Shown: positions 1 to 6,795 of the stretch, piece after piece
Layout of the letters: every line of letters begins with the position of its first letter
Numbering within the stretch: position 1 is the stretch's first letter
Origin: Megasphaera sp. UBA5897
GTDB taxonomy: Bacteria; Bacillota; Negativicutes; Veillonellales; Megasphaeraceae
NCBI GenBank assembly: GCA_002431345.1
Contig: DJEN01000049.1
Span: 1-13,440, forward strand
Direction of reading: 5' to 3'
Length of the DNA stretch: 13,440 nt
Position numbers and translations under genes: made by a program
The notes under the pieces: generated by a model
What the model was told of the DNA's origin: nothing
Seen by the model: the letters and a program-made list of their open reading frames with translations, nothing else
Database searches by the model: none

Positions 1-801
1 ATGTCCTTTTTCTCCCGGCATTTCATGGTCGCAAATTTCAGCGACAGAACCGGCAAAGAAGTTGTCTGCACCTGGGATTTTATCTTGTGCCATCAAGCGG
101 CACAGTCCATCCGTTACGGCTTCGGCTTCTGCCCGTCCCGGGACATGCAGACCTACATGTCCCAGCGAGAATCCCAGCATATGTTTAACTACATTCTGAC
201 ATGTCGCCGTAATGCCTGCCCAGTCTTTGTTTTTGACCATAGCAGACGGCGTCATGAAACTGCCGCCAATAGCTGCTACGTTTGGCAAATCCAAATATTC
301 ATTCATGTTGTCAAAATTGACGCCGCCAGTCGGCATAAATTTGATGTTGGCAAAAGGTCCTGCCAATGCTTTCAGCGTTTTCGTACCGCCATAGGCAGCA
401 GCTGGGAAGAATTTGCATACTTCCAAGCCAAAACCGCTGGCTGCTTCAATATCTGCCGGTGATACAGTCCCCGGAATAATATCGACATGATTGGTAACGC
501 ACCATTCCGTAACAGCCGGGTTAAATGCCGGTGTTACAATGAACGTCGCGCCGGCAGCTACAGCATCTTTCGCCTGCTGTACCGTGTGTACTGTTCCTGC
601 GCCGACAATCAAACCCGGTACGTGCTGCGACATAGCTTTGATAATATCCAAGCAGGCATCTGTCCGAAATGTAACTTCTGCAACAGGAATACCGCCATCG
701 ACGAGTGCCTTTCCAAAAGGAACGGCATCGGCTGCGTCGTCCAATACAACCAAAGGGACCAGCCCAATTTCAAATATTGTCTTCATATTTTCACTAATCA
801 T
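1..801 (-). CDS. eda: KDPG/KHG aldolase with C-terminal VOC-like extension (3' end beyond window)
   Basis: Cleaves 2-keto-3-deoxy-6-phosphogluconate to pyruvate and glyceraldehyde 3-phosphate, the last step of the KDG route in the cytoplasm. The 267 visible residues start MISENMKTIF. The class I aldolase barrel shows the expected active-site residues: E42 and R46 in AEVTFRT, T70 in GAGT, and the Schiff-base lysine K130 in CKFFPAA. A normal Eda is about 210 residues. Here the frame stays open past residue 210 with GHVGLHV, then FFAGSVAEI and GEKGH reaching the window edge, which resembles the VOC (glyoxalase-like) tail of the longer KDPG/KHG aldolases of some Bacillota. The start at 801 follows AAGGAGAT at good spacing, 13 bases after the kdgK stop, so the two are co-transcribed. 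Aldolase identity is very secure. The role of the tail is unknown, and the stop codon is not in the window. Confidence 0.95.
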   Translation of the reverse strand, partial: MISENMKTIFEIGLVPLVVLDDAADAVPFGKALVDGGIPVAEVTFRTDACLDIIKAMSQHVPGLIVGAGTVHTVQQAKDAVAAGATFIVTPAFNPAVTEWCVTNHVDIIPGTVSPADIEAASGFGLEVCKFFPAAAYGGTKTLKALAGPFANIKFMPTGGVNFDNMNEYLDLPNVAAIGGSFMTPSAMVKNKDWAGITATCQNVVKHMLGFSLGHVGLHVPGRAEAEAVTDGLCRLMAQDKIPGADNFFAGSVAEICDHEMPGEKGH

Positions 802-814
802 GAAATCTATCTCC

Positions 815-1753
815 TTATTTTTCCATAAATGCTTTTAATTGATCTGGATACGGCAGTCCTTCGTTGTCTCCGCGGCTGGTAACCTGAATAGCACCAATCG
901 CGTTGCCGCGGCGGACAGCTTCTTTAAGAGGCAGTCCTTCCATCAGCCCTGTAATAACACCGGCAGCAAATCCATCACCGGCACCAACGGTATCAACTAC
1001 TTTATCTACTGTAAAGCCAGGAACCATATAGGATTCATCTTTTGTTGATACATACGCACCATCGCCGCCGCATTTCGTAATAACAACTTTAGCACCATTT
1101 TTCAAGTAAAAATCATTGATAGCTTTCGGATCTTCGCTGCCCATCAAGATTTTTCCTTCGGCAGTACCTGGTAATACAATATCCGCTTTGGCAGCCATTT
1201 CATTAATGGACTGTACCATAACTTCCTGACTCGGCCAAAGCTGAGGACGAAGATTGGGGTCAAAACTGATTAAAAGACCAGCCTGGCGGGCTTTATCAAA
1301 CATAAGGTTGACAGCTGCGCGCGTCGTTTCTGTCAATGCCGGTAAAATACCTGTCAAATGAATGTGTGAATAATCTTCAAAATGGATTTTTTCTACGTCA
1401 TCAACAGACAAGGTAGAAGCGGCAGAGCCGGCACGGAAATAGAAAATAGCCGGATCGCCGACACTGACGCGGCTTTTAAGCATAAATCCTGTTTTCTTTT
1501 CATCACTCCAAGCCACAAATTCATTACCAATTTTATTATCATCCAAGACATGAATAATCCGCTGGCCAAACGGGTCTTTGCCTAATTTTGTCATATAGGT
1601 TACACGATGACCCAAACGAGCTACACCGACAGCCACATTAAATTCAGCACCTGCTACGGCCAAATCGTAACCGCTTACACTATCCAACGAACCTTCACTT
1701 TGCGCAATCAGAAGACCCATCGGTTCTCCTGCTAAAATCAAACCAGATTTCAT
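815..1753 (-). CDS. kdgK: 2-keto-3-deoxygluconate kinase (PfkB family)
   Basis: Phosphorylates 2-keto-3-deoxygluconate to KDPG with ATP, feeding the aldolase encoded just downstream. The 312-residue protein has the ribokinase/PfkB layout: a substrate-side glycine motif around residues 35-48 (GAEFNVAVGVARLG), FDPNLRP at 164-170, and the PfkB signature DTVGAGDGFAAG at 254-265 with catalytic base D260. Length is normal for KdgK. The frame also contains an upstream GTG (1765) and ATG (1759), but the ribosome binding site AAAGGTGG overlaps or abuts them. The ATG at 1753 lies about 8 bases from it and gives the natural N-terminus MKSGLILAGE. It lies downstream of an intra-operon hairpin, so its level may differ from that of the upstream genes. 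Substrate is inferred from family plus the kduI/kdgT/eda neighbours; other PfkB sugar kinases are less likely. Confidence 0.93.
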   Translation of the reverse strand: MKSGLILAGEPMGLLIAQSEGSLDSVSGYDLAVAGAEFNVAVGVARLGHRVTYMTKLGKDPFGQRIIHVLDDNKIGNEFVAWSDEKKTGFMLKSRVSVGDPAIFYFRAGSAASTLSVDDVEKIHFEDYSHIHLTGILPALTETTRAAVNLMFDKARQAGLLISFDPNLRPQLWPSQEVMVQSINEMAAKADIVLPGTAEGKILMGSEDPKAINDFYLKNGAKVVITKCGGDGAYVSTKDESYMVPGFTVDKVVDTVGAGDGFAAGVITGLMEGLPLKEAVRRGNAIGAIQVTSRGDNEGLPYPDQLKAFMEK

Positions 1754-1780
1754 AGTCATATCCACCTTTCACTATTATGG

Positions 1781-1811
1781 AAAAACAGGCACGTCAGTTT
1801 CCTGCGTGCCT
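1781..1811 (-). terminator. Intra-operon intrinsic terminator-like hairpin
   Basis: On the minus strand AGGCACG-CAG pairs with CTG-(A)-CGTGCCT around a GAAA tetraloop, followed by GTTTTT. It lies 22 bases after the SDR stop and about 28 bases before the kdgK start. No room remains for a separate kdgK promoter, so it should act as a partial terminator or a 3'-end stabiliser rather than as the operon end. Confidence 0.7.
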
Positions 1812-1833
1812 ATTTTATACTAAGATTGTATTC

Positions 1834-2634
1834 TTACGGCTGTTTGCCAATATAAGCTAAGATACCACCGTCTACATACAAGATTTGTCCATTGACAAAA
1901 TCAGAGGCATCGGATGCTAAAAATACAGCCGGGCCTTCTAAATCTTTCGTTTCACCCCAGCGGCCTGCCGGTGTTTTAGAAACGATAAATTTGTCAAAAG
2001 GATGACGGGAACCATCAGGCTGCGTTTCTCTGAGCGGCGCAGTCTGCGGAGTAGCGATATAGCCAGGCCCAATGCCGTTGCATTGAATATTGGCACCGCC
2101 AAATTCAGAGCAAATATTACGGGTCAGCATCTTGAGTCCGCCTTTAGCTGCAGCATAGGCAGATACGGTTTCACGACCCAATTCGCTCATCATAGAACAA
2201 ATATTGATAATTTTGCCATGTCCTTTTTTTATCATGCCGGGAATAACGGCTTTAGAAACAATGAAAGGAGCTACCAAGTCAATGTCTACTACTTGGCGGA
2301 ATTCTTCTACTTTCATGTCACACATCGGAATCCGTTTGATAATGCCTGCGTTGTTGACAAGAATATCAATCGTTCCCAGCGTTTTTTCGATTTCAGCTAC
2401 TAACGCCTGTACCTTGTCTTCTTCTGTCACGTCGCAAATATAGCCGTGAGCTTCAATGCCAGCTGCTTCATAATCTTTCATTGCCTGGGCTAAATGTTCT
2501 TTGCTGCGGCAGTTGAAAGCAATCTTGGCACCTGCTTTGGCAAGAGCACTGGCAATCGCAAAACCAATACCGTAGGAACCGCCCGTAACAAGGGCCACTT
2601 TTCCGGCTAATGAAAATTGATCTAAATAACTCAT
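1834..2634 (-). CDS. kduD: SDR oxidoreductase, probable 2-dehydro-3-deoxygluconate 5-dehydrogenase (KduD/DhuD role)
   Basis: Classical short-chain dehydrogenase of 266 residues. It shows the NAD(P) motif TGGSYGIG at 17-24, NNAG at 94-97, a catalytic serine in ICSMMS (147-150), and YAAAK with Y160 and K164. The C-terminal DASDFVNG and VDGG segments are typical of the group. Relatives are usually annotated gluconate 5-dehydrogenase (Gno/IdnO). In this operon, between kdgT and kdgK and downstream of kduI, the expected reaction is reduction of 2,5-diketo-3-deoxygluconate to 2-keto-3-deoxygluconate. That is the KduD step, as known for streptococcal DhuD in glycosaminoglycan breakdown. The start follows GCAGGAGG. 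Family assignment is certain; the substrate rests on context. Confidence 0.88.
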   Translation of the reverse strand: MSYLDQFSLAGKVALVTGGSYGIGFAIASALAKAGAKIAFNCRSKEHLAQAMKDYEAAGIEAHGYICDVTEEDKVQALVAEIEKTLGTIDILVNNAGIIKRIPMCDMKVEEFRQVVDIDLVAPFIVSKAVIPGMIKKGHGKIINICSMMSELGRETVSAYAAAKGGLKMLTRNICSEFGGANIQCNGIGPGYIATPQTAPLRETQPDGSRHPFDKFIVSKTPAGRWGETKDLEGPAVFLASDASDFVNGQILYVDGGILAYIGKQP

Positions 2635-2668
2635 TACAATACCTCCTGCAATGAATACCTGCGTTTTC

Positions 2669-3646
2669 TTAAGCTGCTACGTTGTCGTCGCCAGACATAG
2701 CGCCGAACCGTTTGCACCAGAAAGCAGTAATAATAGGAACCACAATAGATGTAACTACAACACAAGTAGCTACCAACGCTGTTGCTGCCGGGACAATCGG
2801 CTGAAATTCCGGAAGCATCTGGCCAACAATCATCGGGTTGGTAACTGCTGCACCAGCCGTACTGGATGCTGCCAAACCTGCGCCGCCATGACCGCCGCCA
2901 ACAAATTTATCAGCAAGGATAAGAGGAATGCCCGTAACGACAATAACACCAAGGCCAAGGACGATACCCAACAAACCGGTCTGTCCAATAACAGCCAAGT
3001 TAATGGTGTTGCCAAGAGCAAACGCAAAGAACGGAATCATAATCGTGCCAGCCGGTGTAAAGAAATCACGGAGTTCCGGATCCAAGTTGCCGAGTACAAA
3101 ACCAATGAGGAACGGCAGTACAGCACCGACAAAGAGATGCGGTTCAAAATGAGCTGCACCGGTAGAACCCAAAATCATCATGGTAACTAACGGGCCAGAT
3201 TCAATAGATGTCAAAACAAAGGCACCAGCTTCTTCTTTAGAACCGTACTGCTGCATCAAAGAAGCATACAAGCCGCCGTTTGTCATATCCATCGATGTAA
3301 CAATAGCCAGCGTAGACAGGCCTGCAAAGAAACCTGTTTCAATCATACCCTGTCTGGGCATAAACTGTACGCAGACAAAGCCAACAATCCATGCTACTAA
3401 AATTTTGGTAACTACGATAGTACCGGATTTACGAATAACTAAGCCGGCATTTTTATAGTTAATGCTGGCACCCATGCAGAAGAACCATACAGACAAAATA
3501 GGTACAGTACCGCTAATCAAGCCATTCGTAAAAGAGCCAAAATATTTACCGGCTTCCGGCGTAAACGTATGGCATAATGCGCCGAGAAGAAGCGGTACCA
3601 ACATAAGGCCGCCCGGTACTTTTTTTACTGCTTGTAAAATATGCAT
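2669..3646 (-). CDS. kdgT: 2-keto-3-deoxygluconate permease (KdgT family)
   Basis: Integral membrane protein of 325 residues with about ten hydrophobic segments and family-typical stretches: VKKVPGGLMLVPLLLG near the N-terminus, SVWFFCMGASI at about 52-62, STLAIVTSMDMTNGGLYASL at about 110-130, FFTPAGTIMIPFFAFALG mid-protein, and AGLAASSTAGAAVTNP near 260. KdgT proteins are proton-driven importers of KDG across the cytoplasmic membrane. Its place between kduI and the SDR gene fits, since imported KDG enters one step later than 5-ketouronate. The start at 3646 has GGAGG nine bases upstream. The length matches E. coli KdgT closely. Confident by family; exact substrate range (KDG versus related keto-acids) is not shown by sequence. 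Confidence 0.94.
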   Translation of the reverse strand: MHILQAVKKVPGGLMLVPLLLGALCHTFTPEAGKYFGSFTNGLISGTVPILSVWFFCMGASINYKNAGLVIRKSGTIVVTKILVAWIVGFVCVQFMPRQGMIETGFFAGLSTLAIVTSMDMTNGGLYASLMQQYGSKEEAGAFVLTSIESGPLVTMMILGSTGAAHFEPHLFVGAVLPFLIGFVLGNLDPELRDFFTPAGTIMIPFFAFALGNTINLAVIGQTGLLGIVLGLGVIVVTGIPLILADKFVGGGHGGAGLAASSTAGAAVTNPMIVGQMLPEFQPIVPAATALVATCVVVTSIVVPIITAFWCKRFGAMSGDDNVAA

Positions 3647-3673
3647 GTGAGTAATCCTCCAACTGTTTTTATA

Positions 3674-4519
3674 TTATTTCATGTTTTTGATTTCAATATG
3701 GTCCATGTCGTCAAATTCTTTGTTTTCGCCGCCCATAGCCCAAATAAAGGTGTAATTATGTGTGCCGCAGCCGCAGTGCATGCTCCAAGACGGGCTGATA
3801 ACCGCTTGTTCATTATGCATAACGATATGGCGTGTTTCCTGTTCCTGGCCCATAATATGGAATACAGCCTGGTCTTCAGGAATTTCAAAATAGTAGTAAA
3901 TTTCCATGCGGCGTTCATGCGTATGCGGCGGCATGCTGTTCCATACACTGCCTTCATCCAAAGCAGTCAAGCCCATGCAAAGCTGGCATGTTTCTACTAC
4001 ATCCGGATGGATGAACTGATTGATAACACGTTTATTGCACAATGCGACTTCGCCGCAGGGACGTTTGTTGGCATCTTTAATAGAAATAAATTTGGTCTGG
4101 CAGGCTTTGTGGGCCGGTGCAGAAACCATATAGTATTTAGCCGGGTTTTTAGCATCATCAGATGCAAAGGTGACTTCTTTCGTACCCATGGTAATATACA
4201 AGCAGTCTTTAGGGCCCATTTCGTATGTCGTGCCGTCTGCAACGATTTTGCCGCTGCCCGTACCGACATTGAAAATACCGACTTCGCGACGTTCCAAGAA
4301 ATAGTGCGTACCAAAGTTTGCCCAGCAGTCAATACCTTTATCAATAGGAACTACTTCATTGACAGGCATGCAGCCTACAGCAACCATGCGGTCTACGTGC
4401 GAATACGTAGCAATTACTTCATCCGGACGGAACAACGTTTCAATCAAGAATTCTTTACGAATGTCTGCCGTCGTATACTTCTTGAAATCTTCCGGATTAG
4501 TAGAATAGCGAATATCCAT
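3674..4519 (-). CDS. kduI: 5-dehydro-4-deoxy-D-glucuronate (4-deoxy-L-threo-5-hexosulose uronate) isomerase
   Basis: Isomerises 4-deoxy-L-threo-5-hexosulose uronate, formed spontaneously from unsaturated uronic acids, to 2,5-diketo-3-deoxygluconate. The 281-residue cupin-like protein carries the metal-binding set expected for KduI: H199 and H201 in PPHTHERRME, E206 in the same motif, and H248 in SWSMHCGCGTHNY. FGTHYFLERREVGIFNVG and YEMGPKDCLYITMG are also family hallmarks. A GTG at 4540 opens the frame 21 bases earlier, but AGGAGG lies between it and the ATG at 4519, so the later start is chosen. E. coli KduI is 278 residues, in agreement. It is the second gene of the operon, after a 72-base AT-rich gap in which I see no convincing promoter. 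Confidence 0.96.
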   Translation of the reverse strand: MDIRYSTNPEDFKKYTTADIRKEFLIETLFRPDEVIATYSHVDRMVAVGCMPVNEVVPIDKGIDCWANFGTHYFLERREVGIFNVGTGSGKIVADGTTYEMGPKDCLYITMGTKEVTFASDDAKNPAKYYMVSAPAHKACQTKFISIKDANKRPCGEVALCNKRVINQFIHPDVVETCQLCMGLTALDEGSVWNSMPPHTHERRMEIYYYFEIPEDQAVFHIMGQEQETRHIVMHNEQAVISPSWSMHCGCGTHNYTFIWAMGGENKEFDDMDHIEIKNMK

Positions 4520-4591
4520 AATAATACCTCCTAAAAACACAACCTAATACATAAAAAATAATACGTAAATGAATAATAGCTATATATAATA

Positions 4592-5572
4592 TCAACGCAG
4601 TGACACATGAGCCAATACGTCTTTATTAACCAGGTACGTAGGGACACGGCCATGAAGCACTTCCATCACGCCCATGGCAACTTTGGTTTTCAATTCTCTG
4701 TCGGCTTCTTCCGAATACCAAGAAATATGAGGAGTCAAAACCACATGGTCCATCCCCAGCAGCGGATTATCCGCCTGAATGGGTTCTTTTTCCAATACAT
4801 CCAAGCCGGCTCCGGCAATTTGATGCGTTTTCAATGCGCGGCACAATGCCATTTCATCTACTAAGGCACCGCGGGATGTATTAATCAAAATAGCCGTTGA
4901 TTTCATCAATGCCAACTCATCTTCGCTAATCAGATGATAATTTTCACGCGACATGGGGGCATGAACCGATACAATATCCGATTCGCGCAGCAGCTGCTGC
5001 AGCGGCTGATAGGATACGCCCAAAGCCCGCATCGCTTCCGGCTTGACAAAGGGATCATAGGCAACAATATCCAAACCAAATGCACTGGCTTTGATAGCCA
5101 CTTCGCGGGCAATTTTGCCAAATCCCACTAAGCCCAGTTTGCGGCCCCGCAGTCTGGGAATAGGCTTTGCCATGGCATAATCCCAAATTTCCCGATGCAC
5201 AGCATTGTTTAAAAACGTAACACGCCGCCAACAGTCAAAAATAAGTGCAAATGTCTGATTGGAAACTTCATCAATACAGTAATCTGGTACATTGACAACA
5301 CAAATACCTCGCTGTGTTGCCGCCGCCAAATCAATGTTATCCACGCCTACGCCGTATCGAGAAATAACTTTGAGATTGGGAAGCGCGGCTATCGTTTCTG
5401 CTGAAATCTCAGCATACTGGACAATCAGTCCGGATGCATCATGACAATTATGAATAATCTCTTGGGCCGTATGACTTTGTGTCGGCACCAAATGAAATCC
5501 TGCTTTGGCAAGTTCTGCCTTTTCAATTTCTACAGACGGATAATCATATTCTGTAATATATACATTCTCCAT
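4592..5572 (-). CDS. D-isomer-specific 2-hydroxyacid dehydrogenase (CtBP/PGDH-like)
   Basis: NAD(P)-dependent 2-hydroxyacid dehydrogenase of 326 residues and first gene of the operon. The Rossmann motif is GLVGFGKIA (147-155). The catalytic triad is R234 in NTSRGALVD, E263 in LEKEP, and H282 in LTPHISWYS; GVGVDNID at 75-82 is also typical. It resembles the bacterial proteins labelled C-terminal binding protein or phosphoglycerate dehydrogenase-like, and has no C-terminal ACT domain, so a serine-pathway role is unlikely. In this setting it may reduce a 2-keto acid of the pathway or the pyruvate end product, but the substrate is not predictable from sequence. The start at 5572 follows GGGAGG; the in-frame ATG 30 bases upstream lacks a ribosome binding site. 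Confidence 0.9.
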   Translation of the reverse strand: MENVYITEYDYPSVEIEKAELAKAGFHLVPTQSHTAQEIIHNCHDASGLIVQYAEISAETIAALPNLKVISRYGVGVDNIDLAAATQRGICVVNVPDYCIDEVSNQTFALIFDCWRRVTFLNNAVHREIWDYAMAKPIPRLRGRKLGLVGFGKIAREVAIKASAFGLDIVAYDPFVKPEAMRALGVSYQPLQQLLRESDIVSVHAPMSRENYHLISEDELALMKSTAILINTSRGALVDEMALCRALKTHQIAGAGLDVLEKEPIQADNPLLGMDHVVLTPHISWYSEEADRELKTKVAMGVMEVLHGRVPTYLVNKDVLAHVSLR

Positions 5573-5680
5573 ATTCTTCCTCCCATGTTTTCCTGTAACC
5601 AATTACATATTAGAAGAAGCAGTCATGTTATCAGACCTATTCGTGATATTTAATATATATTTATTTTCTTTTGTATTTAT

Positions 5681-5695
5681 TTGTATGATGAATTT
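5681..5695. promoter_or_regulatory. Candidate operator, copy 1 (TTGTATGATGAATTT)
   Basis: A 15-base sequence repeated exactly at 5754-5768. This copy begins about 8 bases downstream of the operon -10 hexamer, over the expected start of transcription. That is a natural place for a repressor. The neighbouring FadR-type regulator is the obvious candidate binder. Binding itself is inferred. Confidence 0.6.
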
Positions 5696-5702
5696 CAACG
5701 TA

Positions 5703-5731
5703 ATTATAGCTTATTATGTATTTTTTGACAA
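5703..5731 (-). promoter_or_regulatory. Sigma-A promoter of the KDG catabolic operon
   Basis: Minus strand: -35 TTGTCA (5731-5726), a 17-base spacer, and -10 TATAAT (5708-5703). This is close to consensus. It lies about 130 bases upstream of the first operon gene and is flanked by the two exact operator-like repeats. Confidence 0.75.
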
Positions 5732-5753
5732 TATAAATTTATTATTTGTTTTA

Positions 5754-5768
5754 TTGTATGATGAATTT
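5754..5768. promoter_or_regulatory. Candidate operator, copy 2 (TTGTATGATGAATTT)
   Basis: Exact second copy of the 15-base repeat, 73 bases (about seven helical turns) from the first and 23 bases upstream of the operon -35 box. A degenerate third copy, TATGATTAATTC, lies at 5788-5799. Same-face spacing would allow cooperative or looped binding by a dimeric regulator. Confidence 0.55.
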
Positions 5769-5800
5769 AAATAGTTTTGTTTTCTATTATGATTAATTCG

Positions 5801-5815
5801 TATGATAACATCATA
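5801..5815. promoter_or_regulatory. Candidate operator palindrome TATGAT-AAC-ATCATA
   Basis: Perfect inverted repeat with 6-base arms and a 3-base centre, just upstream of the regulator's own promoter. The arm TATGAT is shared with the two exact repeats and the degenerate copy in the same intergenic region. The form suits a FadR-type winged-helix dimer and suggests autoregulation. Confidence 0.6.
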
Positions 5816-5826
5816 TTTACATCTCG

Positions 5827-5856
5827 TTTCAACGATAAACCATGATATAATATAAT
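5827..5856 (+). promoter_or_regulatory. Probable promoter of the GntR-family regulator gene
   Basis: Two overlapping TATAAT hexamers (5846-5851 and 5851-5856) lie about 40 bases upstream of the start codon. The -35 region (TTTCAA/TTCAAC around 5827-5833) is weak, so the exact promoter register is uncertain. Confidence 0.45.
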
Positions 5857-5894
5857 TTATAGATGTGTGCTGTTCAGTACAGGAGGCGTTATGT

Positions 5895-6611
5895 ATGGCA
5901 AAAATAAAAACAGCACCTTCCATGGCAACGGAAGCTGCTGACAACATTATCGATTATATTACATCTAACAAAATGCTCCCTGGCGATAAAATGCCAACAG
6001 AAGCCGAGCTGATGACGCGTTTCGGCGTAAGCCGTTCGACAATCCGCGAAGCTATTAAAACTTTAAGTGCCCGCAATATTTTAGAAATCCGGCAGGGTTC
6101 CGGTGCCTATATTTCTCCCAAACGCGGTGTCCCGGACGATCCCCTTGGTTTGACGTTCATTTACGACGCAGATAAATTAGCGATTGACTTGCTGGATGTG
6201 CGTACGATGATTGAACCGCGCGCCGCCATGCTGGCAGCACTGCATGCCACGCCACAGCAGTGCAAAGACCTGCAGGACCAATGCAGTCTCGTTGAACGGC
6301 TCATTCGCAGCGATGCAGAATATGAAGACGAAGATATTAAACTGCACTGCATGATTTGCGAAGCCAGCGGCAACCGCATTTTGATGAATTTGTCCTATAT
6401 TCTGATTACGTCTGTAAAAAAGACAATTATTGCGACATCTGATGCGTTGCGCGACAACAACACCTATATTTATCACCGTAAAACCGTCGATGCAATTGCT
6501 CATCACGATCCTGTCAGTGCAGGAAACTCTATGATGTGCCATGTCGGCGGCCTGCGCGAATTCATTGCCAGCAAGATTTCCATGCGGGCACAACAAACTC
6601 CCCATACATAG
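5895..6611 (+). CDS. GntR-family transcriptional regulator, FadR subfamily (FCD ligand domain)
   Basis: Likely repressor of the divergent KDG operon. The 238-residue protein has an N-terminal winged helix-turn-helix (about 8-75) with MPTEAELMTRFGVSRSTIRE and the recognition helix near 47-58, ending in RQGSGAYI. The C-terminal all-helical FCD domain carries a probable metal or ligand site: D147 and H151 in DIKLHCMICEASGN, H194 in YHRKTVDAI, and H216 in MMCHVGG. FCD regulators of uronate genes usually sense a sugar-acid intermediate, so KDG or a ketouronate is the natural guess. An ATG 30 bases upstream is in frame, but ACAGGAGG lies eight bases before the ATG at 5895, giving MAKIKTAPSM. A strong terminator follows at once. 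Family is secure; ligand and target are inferred from the divergent layout and shared repeats. Confidence 0.92.
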   Translation: MAKIKTAPSMATEAADNIIDYITSNKMLPGDKMPTEAELMTRFGVSRSTIREAIKTLSARNILEIRQGSGAYISPKRGVPDDPLGLTFIYDADKLAIDLLDVRTMIEPRAAMLAALHATPQQCKDLQDQCSLVERLIRSDAEYEDEDIKLHCMICEASGNRILMNLSYILITSVKKTIIATSDALRDNNTYIYHRKTVDAIAHHDPVSAGNSMMCHVGGLREFIASKISMRAQQTPHT

Positions 6612-6618
6612 AACTATA

Positions 6619-6660
6619 AAAAAGACTGTAACAAGGTGAGATTTTTGTTACAGTCTTTTT
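6619..6660 (+). terminator. Strong intrinsic terminator after the regulator gene, probably bidirectional
   Basis: Sixteen perfectly paired bases (AAAAAGACTGTAACAA with its complement) around a 10-base loop, with T-runs on both strands because the arms begin with A's. It ends the regulator transcript on the plus strand. It may also stop minus-strand transcription from the hydrolase gene that ends at 6796. Confidence 0.9.
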
Positions 6661-6795
6661 GCTATATTATTTTATTTACATATACAACCCACAGCATGAT
6701 GATGCAGTTTCTTCAAACTTCAAATGAAACACTTTAAAAGAATACATATAGTGCATAACAAAAAGCTTGATGCTGCAGCTCTTGTTGGGACTATT

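Noticed and set aside
2651..3190. Plus-strand open frame of 179 codons opposite kdgT
   Set aside because: Cys/Asn/Arg-rich shadow of hydrophobic codons in the permease gene; no motif or ribosome binding site.
3641..4534. Plus-strand open frame of 297 codons opposite kduI
   Set aside because: It is antisense to an unmistakable KduI with intact metal ligands, and the translation looks like a composition-driven shadow.
4520..4591. Internal promoter between the hydroxyacid dehydrogenase gene and kduI
   Set aside because: AT-rich with a TTGATA hexamer, but no -10 box at acceptable spacing.
6764..6785. Weak hairpin with a T-run after the hydrolase gene as its terminator
   Set aside because: Only about seven pairs including a wobble; the strong symmetric hairpin at 6619-6660 is a better end point for this transcript.
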